Positions 35,082-44,664 of a DNA stretch of 64,000 nucleotides are shown piece by piece. The position numbers and the translations under genes were made by a program. The notes under the pieces were generated by a model. That model worked only from the letters and a program-made list of their open reading frames with translations, made no database searches and was not told the origin of the DNA. Source of the stretch: JAILLW01 sp045640525 (GTDB taxonomy: Bacteria > Bacillota > Clostridia > Lachnospirales > Lachnospiraceae); the NCBI GenBank assembly GCA_045640525.1, contig JAZUFE010000002.1:59717-123716 (forward strand), given 5' to 3'. Each line of letters starts with the position of its first letter. The stretch's first letter is position 1.

Positions 35082-35837
35082 ATGTCTGATTTACCAAAAG
35101 TCAGTATTGTAGTACCGGTCTACAATGCCGGAAAATACATAGAAGAATCAATCAATGCGGTTAAGCGTCAGTCATACGAAAACTGGGAACTTATATTGGT
35201 TGATGATTGTTCGACGGATGACAGTATTGCGGTTATTGAAAAATTTCTTGGTGACGAGCGTATTAAATTGTTTCGTCAGGAGAAGAATCAGCGGGCAGCA
35301 GCCGCAAGAAACCGTGGAATTGATGAGGCAACGGGTAAATATATAGCATATCTCGATGCCGATGATATTTGGGATGAACACAAACTTGGCAAACAGGTTG
35401 AGTTCATGGAAGAAAAGGGTTGTGCTTTTTCATATACCGAATACGAATTCGGTGATGAGCAGGCCCAAGGAACAGGGAAGATTGTTAAAATCAAGGATGT
35501 TCTTGATTATAAGGCCGCATTGCCGCGAACCATTATTTTTACATCTACGGTAATGTTGAATGTGGACATTCTTGGTAAAGAATTGATTAAGATGCCGAAT
35601 GTTCCGTCGGAAGATACCGCATCCTGGTGGAAAATCTTAAGAAACGGATATAAAGCGTACGGTCTTAAGGAGTGCCTTACGGTATACAGAAGACCGGCGA
35701 CTTCGCTTTCTTCAAACAAGAAAGTTGCATTGTGGAGAATCTGGAATCTTTACAGAAATGTTGAACATTTGGGTATAGTTTCCAGCTCATATTATTTTGT
35801 GTTGTGGGCGATAAAGGCAACAGCCCGCAGATTATAG
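35082..35837 (+). CDS. GT2 family glycosyltransferase
   Basis: Soluble GT-A fold glycosyltransferase of 251 residues. It has SIVVPVYNAGKYIEESI, LVDDCSTDDS and the nucleotide-sugar/metal motif YLDADDIWDE. The start codon directly follows the preceding stop. Sugar and linkage cannot be read from sequence. It is part of the polysaccharide repeat-unit machinery. Confidence 0.88.
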   Translation: MSDLPKVSIVVPVYNAGKYIEESINAVKRQSYENWELILVDDCSTDDSIAVIEKFLGDERIKLFRQEKNQRAAAARNRGIDEATGKYIAYLDADDIWDEHKLGKQVEFMEEKGCAFSYTEYEFGDEQAQGTGKIVKIKDVLDYKAALPRTIIFTSTVMLNVDILGKELIKMPNVPSEDTASWWKILRNGYKAYGLKECLTVYRRPATSLSSNKKVALWRIWNLYRNVEHLGIVSSSYYFVLWAIKATARRL

Positions 35838-35848
35838 TCGGAGTGTAA

Positions 35849-37237
35849 ATGAATCGAAAAGGTACATTTAAAAGATTAATAGTTTTGGGACTCAGTTTCC
35901 TAGGACTCATTTTTGAGTCGTGTGTTTACGGTTGGTTATGGTTTGCAAGATTTTATCCAAGCATTAACAATTCCAATCGGGGTCTGAAATTCTATGTCAA
36001 CGGACATTTGCTTATATTGGGAATATATTTGGTCCTGATGCTGTTCTTTGCCAGCACTTACGGCGGATTGAAAATCGGATATCTAAAACCGATGGATGTT
36101 ATTATTTCGCTGATTGTGGCAACGTTGATTACGGATATAATCACATATTTCCAGTTGTCGTTAATGAATAACTGGCTATTGGATGCAGTGTGGTTTTTGA
36201 TTATGTTCGGTGTTCAGGTGGTGATACTGATAGTTTGGTCTCTTGTGTGTGATAAGGTATATCACAGGATATATCCTCCGAGAAAGGTACTGCTTATCCA
36301 TGCTGACAGACCATATGTCGATATAGTCAATAAACTCAATTCGCGTGAGGACAGATTTGTTGTTTCCAAGTGCATTCACATTAATGAAGGTATTGAAAAA
36401 ATTGAGGATATAATTGACAAAGAGTTCCATACAATACTGCTTTGGGATATTGATACTCCGAGCAGAAATAAGTTGTTGAAATATTGTTACTCGAAATCAA
36501 TCAGAGTATATATGATGCCGAAAATACCGGATGTGCTTGTTAAAGGCGCGGAGACAGTTCATCTTTTTGATACGCCGCTTCTGCTGACCCGTGAGAGTGC
36601 ATTATCGGTTGAACAAAGACTGACCAAGAGAATTCTGGACATTGTTCTTTCAATACTGCTTTTGGTTATAGCCAGTCCTTTCATGCTGATTACGGCATTG
36701 GCAATAAAACTGTATGACAGAGGTCCCGTATTTTACAAACAGATACGTTGTACCGCCGGTGGCAAGGAGTTTAAGATCCTTAAATTCAGAAGCATGAAGC
36801 AGGATGCGGAAAAGGACGGTGTTGCCCGCCTCGCATCCAAAAATGACAGCAGAATAACACCTGTAGGAAAGTTCATAAGAGCTACAAGAATCGATGAACT
36901 TCCGCAATTGTTCAATATCTTTATCGGCCAGATGTCTTTCATCGGTCCAAGACCCGAAAGACCGGAGATAATAGCGCAATATGTTGAAGAAATGCCTGAA
37001 TTCGTGTTCAGAATGAAGATGAAAGCGGGACTTGCGGGATATGCGCAGGTATACGGTAAGTATAACACCACACCGTACGATAAATTAAAACTGGATTTAA
37101 CATATATAGAAAATTATTCGATATGGCTGGATATTAAACTGATGCTTTTGACTCTCAAGATAATTGTTAAGCCGGAAAGTACGGAAGGCGTTGACAATAC
37201 ACAGACAACGGCATTAAAAAGTACGGAAGAAAAGTAA
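35849..37237 (+). CDS. undecaprenyl-phosphate sugar phosphotransferase (exopolysaccharide initiating enzyme)
   Basis: Membrane protein of 462 residues that starts repeat-unit synthesis by moving a sugar phosphate from a UDP-sugar to undecaprenyl phosphate. It has four N-terminal membrane helices (about 10-130), a Rossmann-like middle, a fifth hydrophobic hairpin (LDIVLSILLLVIASPFMLI) and the bacterial sugar transferase domain with KILKFRSM, RATRIDELPQL and SFIGPRPERPE. These catalytic Asp-Glu and Arg residues are intact. Confidence 0.9.
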   Translation: MNRKGTFKRLIVLGLSFLGLIFESCVYGWLWFARFYPSINNSNRGLKFYVNGHLLILGIYLVLMLFFASTYGGLKIGYLKPMDVIISLIVATLITDIITYFQLSLMNNWLLDAVWFLIMFGVQVVILIVWSLVCDKVYHRIYPPRKVLLIHADRPYVDIVNKLNSREDRFVVSKCIHINEGIEKIEDIIDKEFHTILLWDIDTPSRNKLLKYCYSKSIRVYMMPKIPDVLVKGAETVHLFDTPLLLTRESALSVEQRLTKRILDIVLSILLLVIASPFMLITALAIKLYDRGPVFYKQIRCTAGGKEFKILKFRSMKQDAEKDGVARLASKNDSRITPVGKFIRATRIDELPQLFNIFIGQMSFIGPRPERPEIIAQYVEEMPEFVFRMKMKAGLAGYAQVYGKYNTTPYDKLKLDLTYIENYSIWLDIKLMLLTLKIIVKPESTEGVDNTQTTALKSTEEK

Positions 37238-37257
37238 CAGAGGTGTATGTAAATATC

Positions 37258-38400
37258 ATGAAGAATGATGAATTTCGTAAAGAAGGAATAGATCTTAAGC
37301 GCTTTAGCCTCTATTTCTCAAAGAAAATATGGATAGTATTGCTGATGATACTGATAGGAGGCGGACTCGGTGCATTGACTTATCAGGTAGTCAAGTCGGT
37401 TAACATGCCTGTTGAGTATCAGGCTGTCTCGAAGCTGTACATCAAGTTTGGTTCCGACCCGACAGGGCAGGTATATCAGTATTATAACGGTTATACATGG
37501 AACGAGCTTATAGATTCGGACCCTATGCTTAACTGCATTATGGGATATATACCAAGCTACGATAAGCAGGAAGTGGCAGATTCCACCAAGGCCGAGATCC
37601 TTTCGGATATTCGTCTTTTGACAATTACGGTAACGGGACAGGACGAGAAGAGCGTAAGAGAGATTCAGGGCGCTGTTGAAAGCGGTCTTGCCGGTTACGC
37701 AACAATCAGTGATGAAATCGACGGAATCACAACAATCAAGAGTGTTCCGCCTACCAGAATATACTGGGTAGACAGAACTACGGAGTCGCTGATATTGGGA
37801 GCAGTTATATTCGGAATAGTTTCCCTGCTTATATTCGGATTCAGATTTGCACTTAACGAAGGTATATATGTACAATCCGATATTTCCAAACGCTACAGCT
37901 ATAAGGCTTTGGGAGTTATGCCAAGAAATCAGAAGGGATTGCAGCCGTATTTGAACGAGCTTAAAGCCAATATCCTCCATTCGCTTGGAAAGAGCAGAAC
38001 ATTGATAGCGATAGATCTTGATAATCATGCAGATCTTAGAGCGCAGGATCTGGAAAGAATACTGAACTGGGAAGAAGGCGGAGCCTTGAGCGGACTGGAG
38101 AATGTCAGCGGCGAATTGGTCTGGCACGTTAATGATGAAGACGACTTTGCTGATTTACTTGATAAGGATAAAAAGGTTGAGTGGACAATTACGGCTTTGA
38201 ACGAAAGTGAAGTTTCGAACAAAGATATAGAAAAAATCAGAAAGGCCAAAGGGGCAATTTTGATGGTACCTTTCGGAAATTCTTCGGCAGCAAGAAAACT
38301 CGAGAGAATAATAGGATTGTTCAAAAATCAAGACATTGATATATACGGTATAGTTATTTCTGAAGCAGACGAAGAGTATTTAAACAGATATTATTCATAA
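37258..38400 (+). CDS. Wzz-type chain-length protein fused to P-loop-less BY-kinase-like domain
   Basis: Protein of 380 residues. Membrane helix 1 (about 24-44) and helix 2 (about 176-198) enclose an extracellular Wzz-like domain. The cytoplasmic part follows the order of bacterial tyrosine kinases: YKALGVMPR (217-223), ELKANILHSL (234-243), then RTLIAIDLDNHAD where the Walker A loop should be, then ILMVPFG...ARKLERIIGLFKNQDIDIYGIV (334-366, key residues Gly340, Arg346, Gly364) and a terminal YLNRYY. No G-x-x-x-x-G-K-[ST] motif exists, so ATP binding is unlikely. I start at ATG 37258; a GTG at 37243 is possible. Confidence 0.75.
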   Translation: MKNDEFRKEGIDLKRFSLYFSKKIWIVLLMILIGGGLGALTYQVVKSVNMPVEYQAVSKLYIKFGSDPTGQVYQYYNGYTWNELIDSDPMLNCIMGYIPSYDKQEVADSTKAEILSDIRLLTITVTGQDEKSVREIQGAVESGLAGYATISDEIDGITTIKSVPPTRIYWVDRTTESLILGAVIFGIVSLLIFGFRFALNEGIYVQSDISKRYSYKALGVMPRNQKGLQPYLNELKANILHSLGKSRTLIAIDLDNHADLRAQDLERILNWEEGGALSGLENVSGELVWHVNDEDDFADLLDKDKKVEWTITALNESEVSNKDIEKIRKAKGAILMVPFGNSSAARKLERIIGLFKNQDIDIYGIVISEADEEYLNRYYS

Positions 38401-38401
38401 G

Positions 38402-39184
38402 ATGAAATTTGAATTGTTGATTTCTTCCGTGAATCAAACTCCCGAAAATTTGCTTGAAACAATGAAGGTTAATTCCGACGCAGTTATTGTAAATCAGGCT
38501 TCGGAGGATTCGACGAAAGACATTGAGTTTCAACAGCATAAAGTGAAAGTCATCACGCAATCTCAAAGAGGCGTGGGACTTAGTCGAAATACCGCACTTG
38601 ATAATTCAAACGCGGATATTTGTCTTTTTGGCGACGAGGATATCGTATATAACGCTGATTATGAAAGCAAAGTTATTGCAGGGTTTGAAAATTATCCGGA
38701 CGCGTCCGTCCTGACTTTTAATGTTCAGGTAGATGAAAGACGAAGAACATACTTTAATGAAGATGTTCATAGAATTAAGTGGAATAATTACGGAAGATAT
38801 CCTGCATATGCAATAGCTGTAAAGCGGCGGGATATTTTGGATAAAAATATACGATATTCGCTACTGTTTGGCGGAGGCGCCAAATACAGTAACGGTGAAG
38901 ATTCTTTATTTTTACACGATTGTCTTAAGGCGGGACTGATAATGTATTCCCAGACAGATTGTATCGGCAGTGAAACCTACAGACAATCAACGTGGTTTGA
39001 GGGATATACCGATAAGTTTTTCTTTGACAGAGGTGTGCTGTATCATTTTTTGTACGGGAAAGCAGCCTGTGTCTTCGGGGCTCGATTTTTACTAAAAAAT
39101 AAGGACACGATGCTTAACGGCAGGACCTTTAAAGATGCATTTGCACTTTTGAGGGCAGGTGTTCATGAAGGAAAATCATTATGA
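38402..39184 (+). CDS. GT2-like glycosyltransferase, divergent
   Basis: Protein of 260 residues. It has a GT-A-like start (LLISSVNQTPENLLETM), the segment QRGVGLSRNTALDNSNADICLFGDED, whose acidic end corresponds to the metal-binding D-x-D, and later GGGAKYSNGEDSLFL, resembling the acceptor-base E-D motif. It is divergent from the other GT2 genes here. Its end overlaps the polymerase gene by 4 bases. No ribosome site is visible; translation is probably coupled. Confidence 0.72.
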   Translation: MKFELLISSVNQTPENLLETMKVNSDAVIVNQASEDSTKDIEFQQHKVKVITQSQRGVGLSRNTALDNSNADICLFGDEDIVYNADYESKVIAGFENYPDASVLTFNVQVDERRRTYFNEDVHRIKWNNYGRYPAYAIAVKRRDILDKNIRYSLLFGGGAKYSNGEDSLFLHDCLKAGLIMYSQTDCIGSETYRQSTWFEGYTDKFFFDRGVLYHFLYGKAACVFGARFLLKNKDTMLNGRTFKDAFALLRAGVHEGKSL

Positions 39185-40308
39185 TTTTGTACGGATTGTT
39201 GGCAGTGGTGACGATAGGTCTTTCATTGCTGGTTAAGAATTACGGATCAAAACCTGCATATGGATACTCAAGACAACAGATGTTGAACGCTATGTGCCTG
39301 ATATCTGTCTTTTTGATTTTGTTCGCGGTGTCGGCATTACGTTTGAATGTCGGTAACGACTATGCCAAATATGTTGAGTTTTTCCATTTGATAAGGTGCA
39401 AACTTGATACAGATACGGCTATAGTGCCCACGGAGTTTGGATTTAATTTGATTTGTCTTGCCATATACTTTATTTCGGGTCAAACAGAGAACTATCTTCT
39501 TATGTTTGCCGTATTTGCTTTTTTGACTATATTTTTGTTCTTGAAAGCCATGTATAAGCAGGCGGATTCTTTTGGGTTCACATTCTTTTTGTTCATGACG
39601 CTTGGATACTATTTCCAAACCTTCAGCACAATAAGGTATTATCTGGCTTTGGCGATGGCGGTAACAGCAATTCCCTATGTGATGAGAAAAGAGTGGGTTA
39701 AGTTCATACTTATTTGCCTTTTGGGAGCTACCGTTCATAAGTCCGTGCTGATAGTTATTCCTTTGTATTTTTTGGCTCAGTTAAAATGGAAAAAGATAGG
39801 AATCGTTCTGGCACTGGCAGCATCGGCATCATTTTTGGTGTTCCGGAATTTCTATATGGCGGTATTTCTTAAGCTGTATCCGACCTATGAAGAGACGGAG
39901 TATTTGGAAGGCGGAACCAGTTATATCAGTATTGTGCGATGCGTGGCAGTACTTATTCTTTCTGTTGCACTGTACGAGAAGGTGGTTAAGAATGACAGGA
40001 AAAATCGATTTTTCTTCATGTGCAATATTGGCGCATTGATTCTTTATGTATGCTGCTCATTTCTGCCGGTTATTTCGAGGGTGGGCTATTATCTGACGAT
40101 AACTCAGATATTTTTTATTCCGACACTTATCGGCGGAATTCAAAACAGAAAAATCAGGATAGCAATTACTGTGGCAACCGTAATTGCAGCGGTAGGATAT
40201 TTTGCCGTATTCTTATTCGTTAAAGCACCGCAGGATGGTCTTAGAATACTTCCGTATGAGACATTCCTGTATCATGATATGGTACCTATTCTTTCGGATG
40301 TGAGTTGA
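39181..40308 (+). CDS. EpsG-type polysaccharide polymerase
   Basis: Polytopic membrane protein of 375 residues with about ten hydrophobic helices. It has the EpsG hallmarks LRLNVGNDYAKYVEFF near residue 55-70, EFGFNLICLAIYF, and TFSTIRYYLALAMAV followed by a G-A-T-V-H-K-S motif near residue 180. In this family these residues belong to the polymerase that joins repeat units outside the membrane. It is the likely Wzy of the cluster. The start overlaps the preceding stop as ATGA. Confidence 0.85.
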   Translation: MILYGLLAVVTIGLSLLVKNYGSKPAYGYSRQQMLNAMCLISVFLILFAVSALRLNVGNDYAKYVEFFHLIRCKLDTDTAIVPTEFGFNLICLAIYFISGQTENYLLMFAVFAFLTIFLFLKAMYKQADSFGFTFFLFMTLGYYFQTFSTIRYYLALAMAVTAIPYVMRKEWVKFILICLLGATVHKSVLIVIPLYFLAQLKWKKIGIVLALAASASFLVFRNFYMAVFLKLYPTYEETEYLEGGTSYISIVRCVAVLILSVALYEKVVKNDRKNRFFFMCNIGALILYVCCSFLPVISRVGYYLTITQIFFIPTLIGGIQNRKIRIAITVATVIAAVGYFAVFLFVKAPQDGLRILPYETFLYHDMVPILSDVS

Positions 40309-40309
40309 T

Positions 40310-41140
40310 ATGGGATATAGATATTCAATAATTGTTGTTTGCTTAAATGCAAAGGAGAAACTTAAGAATACGCTTGAAAGTATTGCATGTCAGGAGTATC
40401 GCAATTTTGAGGTTATAGTTAAGGATGGCGGATCGACTGACGGCACAACGGATTGTATCGGTGAATTTTCCGATATGGATATTAAACTTATTCAATCGAA
40501 AGATACCGGAATATACGATGCGATGAACATGGCAATCGAAGCAAGTTCCGGAGACTTTGTTTATTTTTTGAATACGGGCGATTACTTTGCCTCATCAATG
40601 GTACTTAGACTACTCGATGAAAAGATACAAAGTATTAAGGTTAATGAGCAAATTGACAATAAAAGACAGTATCCTTTGATTGTATACGGAAATATTTTTG
40701 ACAGGGTAACGTCTAAAGAAATTATGTCCAATCCGCGCATAGACGGATTCGCGTGTTACAGAAATGTACCGTGCCATCAGGCTTGCGTATATTCAAGAGA
40801 ACTGATGACGGAACACAGTTTTAATACGGAATATAAAGTCCGGGCAGACTACGAGCATTTTTTGTGGTGTTATTATAAGGCTAAGGCGCATACATATTAT
40901 GTGGATATGTTGATAGCAGATTACGAAGGCGGTGGATATTCCGCCGTAAACGAGGCTGTTTCCAAAGAAGAACACAGGAAGATTACTTCCATGTATATGA
41001 CACCGCAGGAACTGTTCAAATATAGAATGATACTGAATATAACGTTGGCACCGCTCAGAACCAAAATGTCGCAAAGCAAATTGACGGCAGGAATATATAA
41101 CAAAGCAAAGAGCAGCCTGTATAAGTTGAAGAAAAAATAG
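40310..41140 (+). CDS. GT2 family glycosyltransferase
   Basis: Soluble glycosyltransferase of 276 residues with SIIVVCLNAKEKLKNTLESI, VIVKDGGSTDGTTD and the F-L-N-T-G-D motif in place of D-x-D, as in WcaA/WbbD-like colanic-acid-type transferases. A conserved HQACVYSREL segment suggests an acceptor-site histidine. The start lies 1 base after the polymerase stop. Confidence 0.86.
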   Translation: MGYRYSIIVVCLNAKEKLKNTLESIACQEYRNFEVIVKDGGSTDGTTDCIGEFSDMDIKLIQSKDTGIYDAMNMAIEASSGDFVYFLNTGDYFASSMVLRLLDEKIQSIKVNEQIDNKRQYPLIVYGNIFDRVTSKEIMSNPRIDGFACYRNVPCHQACVYSRELMTEHSFNTEYKVRADYEHFLWCYYKAKAHTYYVDMLIADYEGGGYSAVNEAVSKEEHRKITSMYMTPQELFKYRMILNITLAPLRTKMSQSKLTAGIYNKAKSSLYKLKKK

Positions 41141-41141
41141 C

Positions 41142-42422
41142 ATGAGAATTCTTTGGATAGTTAATATTATGCTTCCGAAAATAGCCGAAGTGTTGGAAAT
41201 GCCGTCATCGAACAGGGAAGGATGGCTTACGGGGCTGTTTAACAAGGTAAGCAGTACGGAAAGTGAATACGAAATAGCAGTTGCTTTTCCCACTCAATGT
41301 AAAAATTTGCCAAAAGTGATTTGCGTTGATGGCATTAAGTGTTATCCGTTTTACGAAAAACTCGATTCTCCCGAGAATTATGACGATAATCTGGAAGCGG
41401 AACTGGCCGTTATCATTGAGGAAGTTAAACCGGATATTCTTCATATTTTCGGTACCGAGTTTCCGCATTCACTTGCGGGTGCGCGGGCATTTAATAATCC
41501 GAAAAGAACATTGGTGGGTATTCAGGGAGTTTGCAGTAAGATTGCCGAAGATTATATGGCTTTGATACCGCCATACGTTGTATCGAGGGCTACCTTCAGA
41601 GACAGAATAAGGCATGATTCGATTAAACGGCAGCAGGATAAATTCTTCCTTAGAGGAGAGTCGGAGACAAAGCTGCTTGAATTGACCTTGAATCATACCG
41701 GAAGGACAACGTTTGACGAAGAACATACAAGGATGATTAATCCTTCAAGAAACTACTATAAAATGAATGAGACAATGCGTCCTTCGTTTTATGACGGTAG
41801 GTGGAGTGTTGATAAGATTGTTCCGCATACGATTTTTCTTGGACAGGGAGATTATCCGATTAAAGGGTTTCATTTCCTGCTGAAGGCTTTACCCGAGGTT
41901 GTTTCGCAATATCCGGATGTTAAAGTTAAGATAGCGGGTAACAGCATTATCAATAATAGCGGAATTAAGGATAAGATTAAGATTTCTTCATACGGTGCAT
42001 ATCTTCGCGAGTTGGTCAAAAAGTATAATCTGGAAAGCCATATAGAAGTTTTGGGTTCGCTTTCCGAAATCAGGATGAAAGAAGCATATCTTTCTTCAGC
42101 CGTATATGTTTGTCCGTCGTATATGGAAAATTCACCGAATACGATAGCGGAAGCCATGCTGCTTGGTATGCCGGTCATAGCTTCAAATGCCGGGGGAATT
42201 CCGGATATAATATCCGATAATGAAGGTTTTGTTTTCAAACGCGGTGAATCGAAGGCTTTGGCCGAATTGTTGTGTAAGGTGTTCGATTTGGAGAAGAACT
42301 CTTTGCAGACGATTCAAAAGAAGTGTGAGTGTGCATATGCACGGGCACATAAAGATTATGCGCCTGATGCGAATTTGAGTAAATTGTTTGAGATTTATGA
42401 TAAGATAGGAAGAATCTGTTAA
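41142..42422 (+). CDS. GT4 family glycosyltransferase
   Basis: GT-B fold glycosyltransferase of 426 residues. The N-terminal half binds the acceptor (GTEFPHSLAGARAF). The C-terminal half binds the nucleotide sugar, with the E-x7-E motif in ENSPNTIAEAMLLGMPVIASNAGG. The middle (about 165-215) is longer than in many GT4 enzymes. It overlaps the next gene by one base. Confidence 0.87.
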   Translation: MRILWIVNIMLPKIAEVLEMPSSNREGWLTGLFNKVSSTESEYEIAVAFPTQCKNLPKVICVDGIKCYPFYEKLDSPENYDDNLEAELAVIIEEVKPDILHIFGTEFPHSLAGARAFNNPKRTLVGIQGVCSKIAEDYMALIPPYVVSRATFRDRIRHDSIKRQQDKFFLRGESETKLLELTLNHTGRTTFDEEHTRMINPSRNYYKMNETMRPSFYDGRWSVDKIVPHTIFLGQGDYPIKGFHFLLKALPEVVSQYPDVKVKIAGNSIINNSGIKDKIKISSYGAYLRELVKKYNLESHIEVLGSLSEIRMKEAYLSSAVYVCPSYMENSPNTIAEAMLLGMPVIASNAGGIPDIISDNEGFVFKRGESKALAELLCKVFDLEKNSLQTIQKKCECAYARAHKDYAPDANLSKLFEIYDKIGRIC

Positions 42423-43651
42423 TGAAAGTGGTTTTCATTTCCAACTATATAAATCATCATCAGCTTCCGTTTTGCAATGAGTTGTACAAAAGATTGAAGG
42501 ATGATTTCGTTTTCATTCAATCCGAACCGATGGAGCAGGAAAGAATAGATATGGGATGGGGCAAAGGATTTTCGGAGATTTCCTATGTCAGATACCTGTA
42601 TGAAGATGAAGCTGTATGCAGAAGTCTTATTATGGATTGCGATGTGCTTTTGGCAGGATGGACCAAAAGAAGTGACCTCGTTATTGCCAGAATGAATGAG
42701 AAAAAGCTTACTGTCAGAATCTCCGAAAGAATATATCGTGAGGGACAGTGGAAAGCGATTTCTCCCAAAGGATTGATTTCCAAGTACAGGGAACATATCA
42801 GGTTCAAAAAGGGTCCTGCGTATTTATTATGTGCGGGGGCATACGTTGCGTCGGATTTTAATCTTATAGGTGCCTATCCGGATAAGATGTATAAATTCGG
42901 GTATTTTCCGGAAACCAAGAAGTATCGCTTGGATAAATTGTTTGCGATGAAAGATTCATCGGGAATGATTGAAATAATATATGCCGGAAGATTCATGAAA
43001 CTGAAACATCCCGAATATCTGGTATGGCTTGCAAGGGATTTAAACAAAGAAAATGAGAAACGCTTATTAAGAGGTGAGCCGTTGCTTCCAAAGTTCAGGA
43101 TACATATGGTTGGCAGCGGAGAACTTGAACATGCGCTGAAGGCAATGGTTACGGAATACGGATTGCTGGATCAGGTATTGTTTTACGGGTTTTTGCCTCC
43201 GGAGAAAGTTAGGAATATAATGGAAAGATGTCACATTCATGTTTTCCCTTCCGATGCGCTTGAAGGATGGGGAGCGGTAGTGAATGAGGCAATGAATTCG
43301 GCGTGTGCGGTAGTCGGTTGTTCCGAAGCCGGAGCAGTTCCCTATCTTATCAAGCAGTGGGAGAACGGTGTGGCTTTTCCGGGCAATAATTATGACGAGA
43401 TGAAGAATATCGTTACCTACCTTATGACGCACGGAAGAGAAAGAGAAGAAATAGCCAATAAAGCGTATCATACGATAGTTGATCAGTGGAATGCCGCAAA
43501 TGTGGTAGATACCTTGCTGTATATGATAGAAGGCTGGCAGGAAGGACTTGAGCATCATCCGGCGGACGGCCCGCTGTCTCCGGCTCCGGTGATAGCTCCG
43601 AGAAATATGTTCAAGTATATAGAAAATAACGGAAATCGAAGGGAAAATTAA
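42422..43651 (+). CDS. GT4 family glycosyltransferase
   Basis: GT-B fold glycosyltransferase of 409 residues. The donor domain starts near IIYAGRFMKLKHPEYL and carries EGWGAVVNEAMNSACAVVGC with the E-x7-E pattern. The N-terminal half has a short hydrophobic start (KVVFISNYINHHQLPFCNEL), typical for enzymes with HH at the acceptor cleft. It overlaps both neighbours by one base, showing tight coupling. Confidence 0.87.
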   Translation: MKVVFISNYINHHQLPFCNELYKRLKDDFVFIQSEPMEQERIDMGWGKGFSEISYVRYLYEDEAVCRSLIMDCDVLLAGWTKRSDLVIARMNEKKLTVRISERIYREGQWKAISPKGLISKYREHIRFKKGPAYLLCAGAYVASDFNLIGAYPDKMYKFGYFPETKKYRLDKLFAMKDSSGMIEIIYAGRFMKLKHPEYLVWLARDLNKENEKRLLRGEPLLPKFRIHMVGSGELEHALKAMVTEYGLLDQVLFYGFLPPEKVRNIMERCHIHVFPSDALEGWGAVVNEAMNSACAVVGCSEAGAVPYLIKQWENGVAFPGNNYDEMKNIVTYLMTHGREREEIANKAYHTIVDQWNAANVVDTLLYMIEGWQEGLEHHPADGPLSPAPVIAPRNMFKYIENNGNRREN

Positions 43652-44664
43652 TGCAAAACGGTGGTCCCATTCTCCTTAGCGTGATTGTACCGGCGTACAA
43701 CGTTATGGATTGTTTGGAAAAATGTATAGATTCTATAAGGCGTCAGAGTGTAAACAGTATTGAAATAATCATTGTGGACGACGGCTCGACCGATAATACG
43801 GGTGCATTGGCAGAAAAGCTTGCAATGATGGATAAGCGAATCAAGGTATTCCATAAGGAAAACGGAGGCTCGTCATCTGCAAGAAATCTTGGACTCGAAC
43901 ATGCCCAGGGTGAATATATCGGATTTGTCGATGCGGATGATTATATTGAGCCTGTAATGTACGAAAGATTGCTCAGCGCTGCAATGCAGACCAATCTTTT
44001 GATGGTTCAAACCTCAAGAGATGAAATTTCTGCCGATAATGAGCGAATGCCGGATGTGTGTGTGCCTCCGCAGACGGCGGAAATTTACGACTCGACACAT
44101 ATAATGCGGGAACTTTTGCTGCACAGAGGCGATTGTTCGTTTTGTACACGTCTTACGCACAAATCCTTGTTTGAAAACCTTAAGTTTCCGGAGGGTGAGC
44201 TTAATGAGGACTTTTACCTCTTGGTTCAAATGCTTCCGAAGGTTAAGGAGGTGGCAATTCTGCCATATCAGGATTATCATGTATATTATCGAATGTGCAG
44301 CAACTCAAGAACCAAAGACGAAAACTATTTTCCGAGGGTGTTTACGGATATTGTGGTGAATGCCGACAGGGTTAGTGATATTGTGAGTAAGTCATACCCG
44401 ACACTATCGAAAGAAGCATTCAGATTCGGTCTGTATCAGAGACTGGATTACATGCTTCATATTCCGATAATGCTGATGAATTCGAATAACAGATTTTACG
44501 TATCGGTTAAGACTTACCTTAGAAAAAACAAGTTTAAAGCGCTGAAGAACGAGTATCTTACCAAGCAGAACAAACAGTATATTTTTATACTTGGTACGGC
44601 TCCGAAATTGGCAAGAAAAATACATCGAATTAAGATGAAAGGAAGAAAACAAAATGCAGAATAA
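43651..44664 (+). CDS. GT2 family glycosyltransferase
   Basis: Glycosyltransferase of 337 residues, GT-A fold, with SVIVPAYNVMDCLEKCIDSI, IIVDDGSTDNT and FVDADDYIEP (D-x-D). It is the last glycosyltransferase of the cluster. Its end overlaps metG by 11 bases, so the polysaccharide genes and metG are co-translated to some degree. No flippase gene (Wzx type) was seen between 25074 and 44664. Confidence 0.88.
   Translation: MQNGGPILLSVIVPAYNVMDCLEKCIDSIRRQSVNSIEIIIVDDGSTDNTGALAEKLAMMDKRIKVFHKENGGSSSARNLGLEHAQGEYIGFVDADDYIEPVMYERLLSAAMQTNLLMVQTSRDEISADNERMPDVCVPPQTAEIYDSTHIMRELLLHRGDCSFCTRLTHKSLFENLKFPEGELNEDFYLLVQMLPKVKEVAILPYQDYHVYYRMCSNSRTKDENYFPRVFTDIVVNADRVSDIVSKSYPTLSKEAFRFGLYQRLDYMLHIPIMLMNSNNRFYVSVKTYLRKNKFKALKNEYLTKQNKQYIFILGTAPKLARKIHRIKMKGRKQNAE

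Noticed and set aside
37243..37257. GTG start for the Wzz-like gene
   Set aside because: It overlaps the only ribosome-site-like sequence (AGAGGTG) and adds five residues unlike the family start; ATG 37258 is preferred, though not proven.
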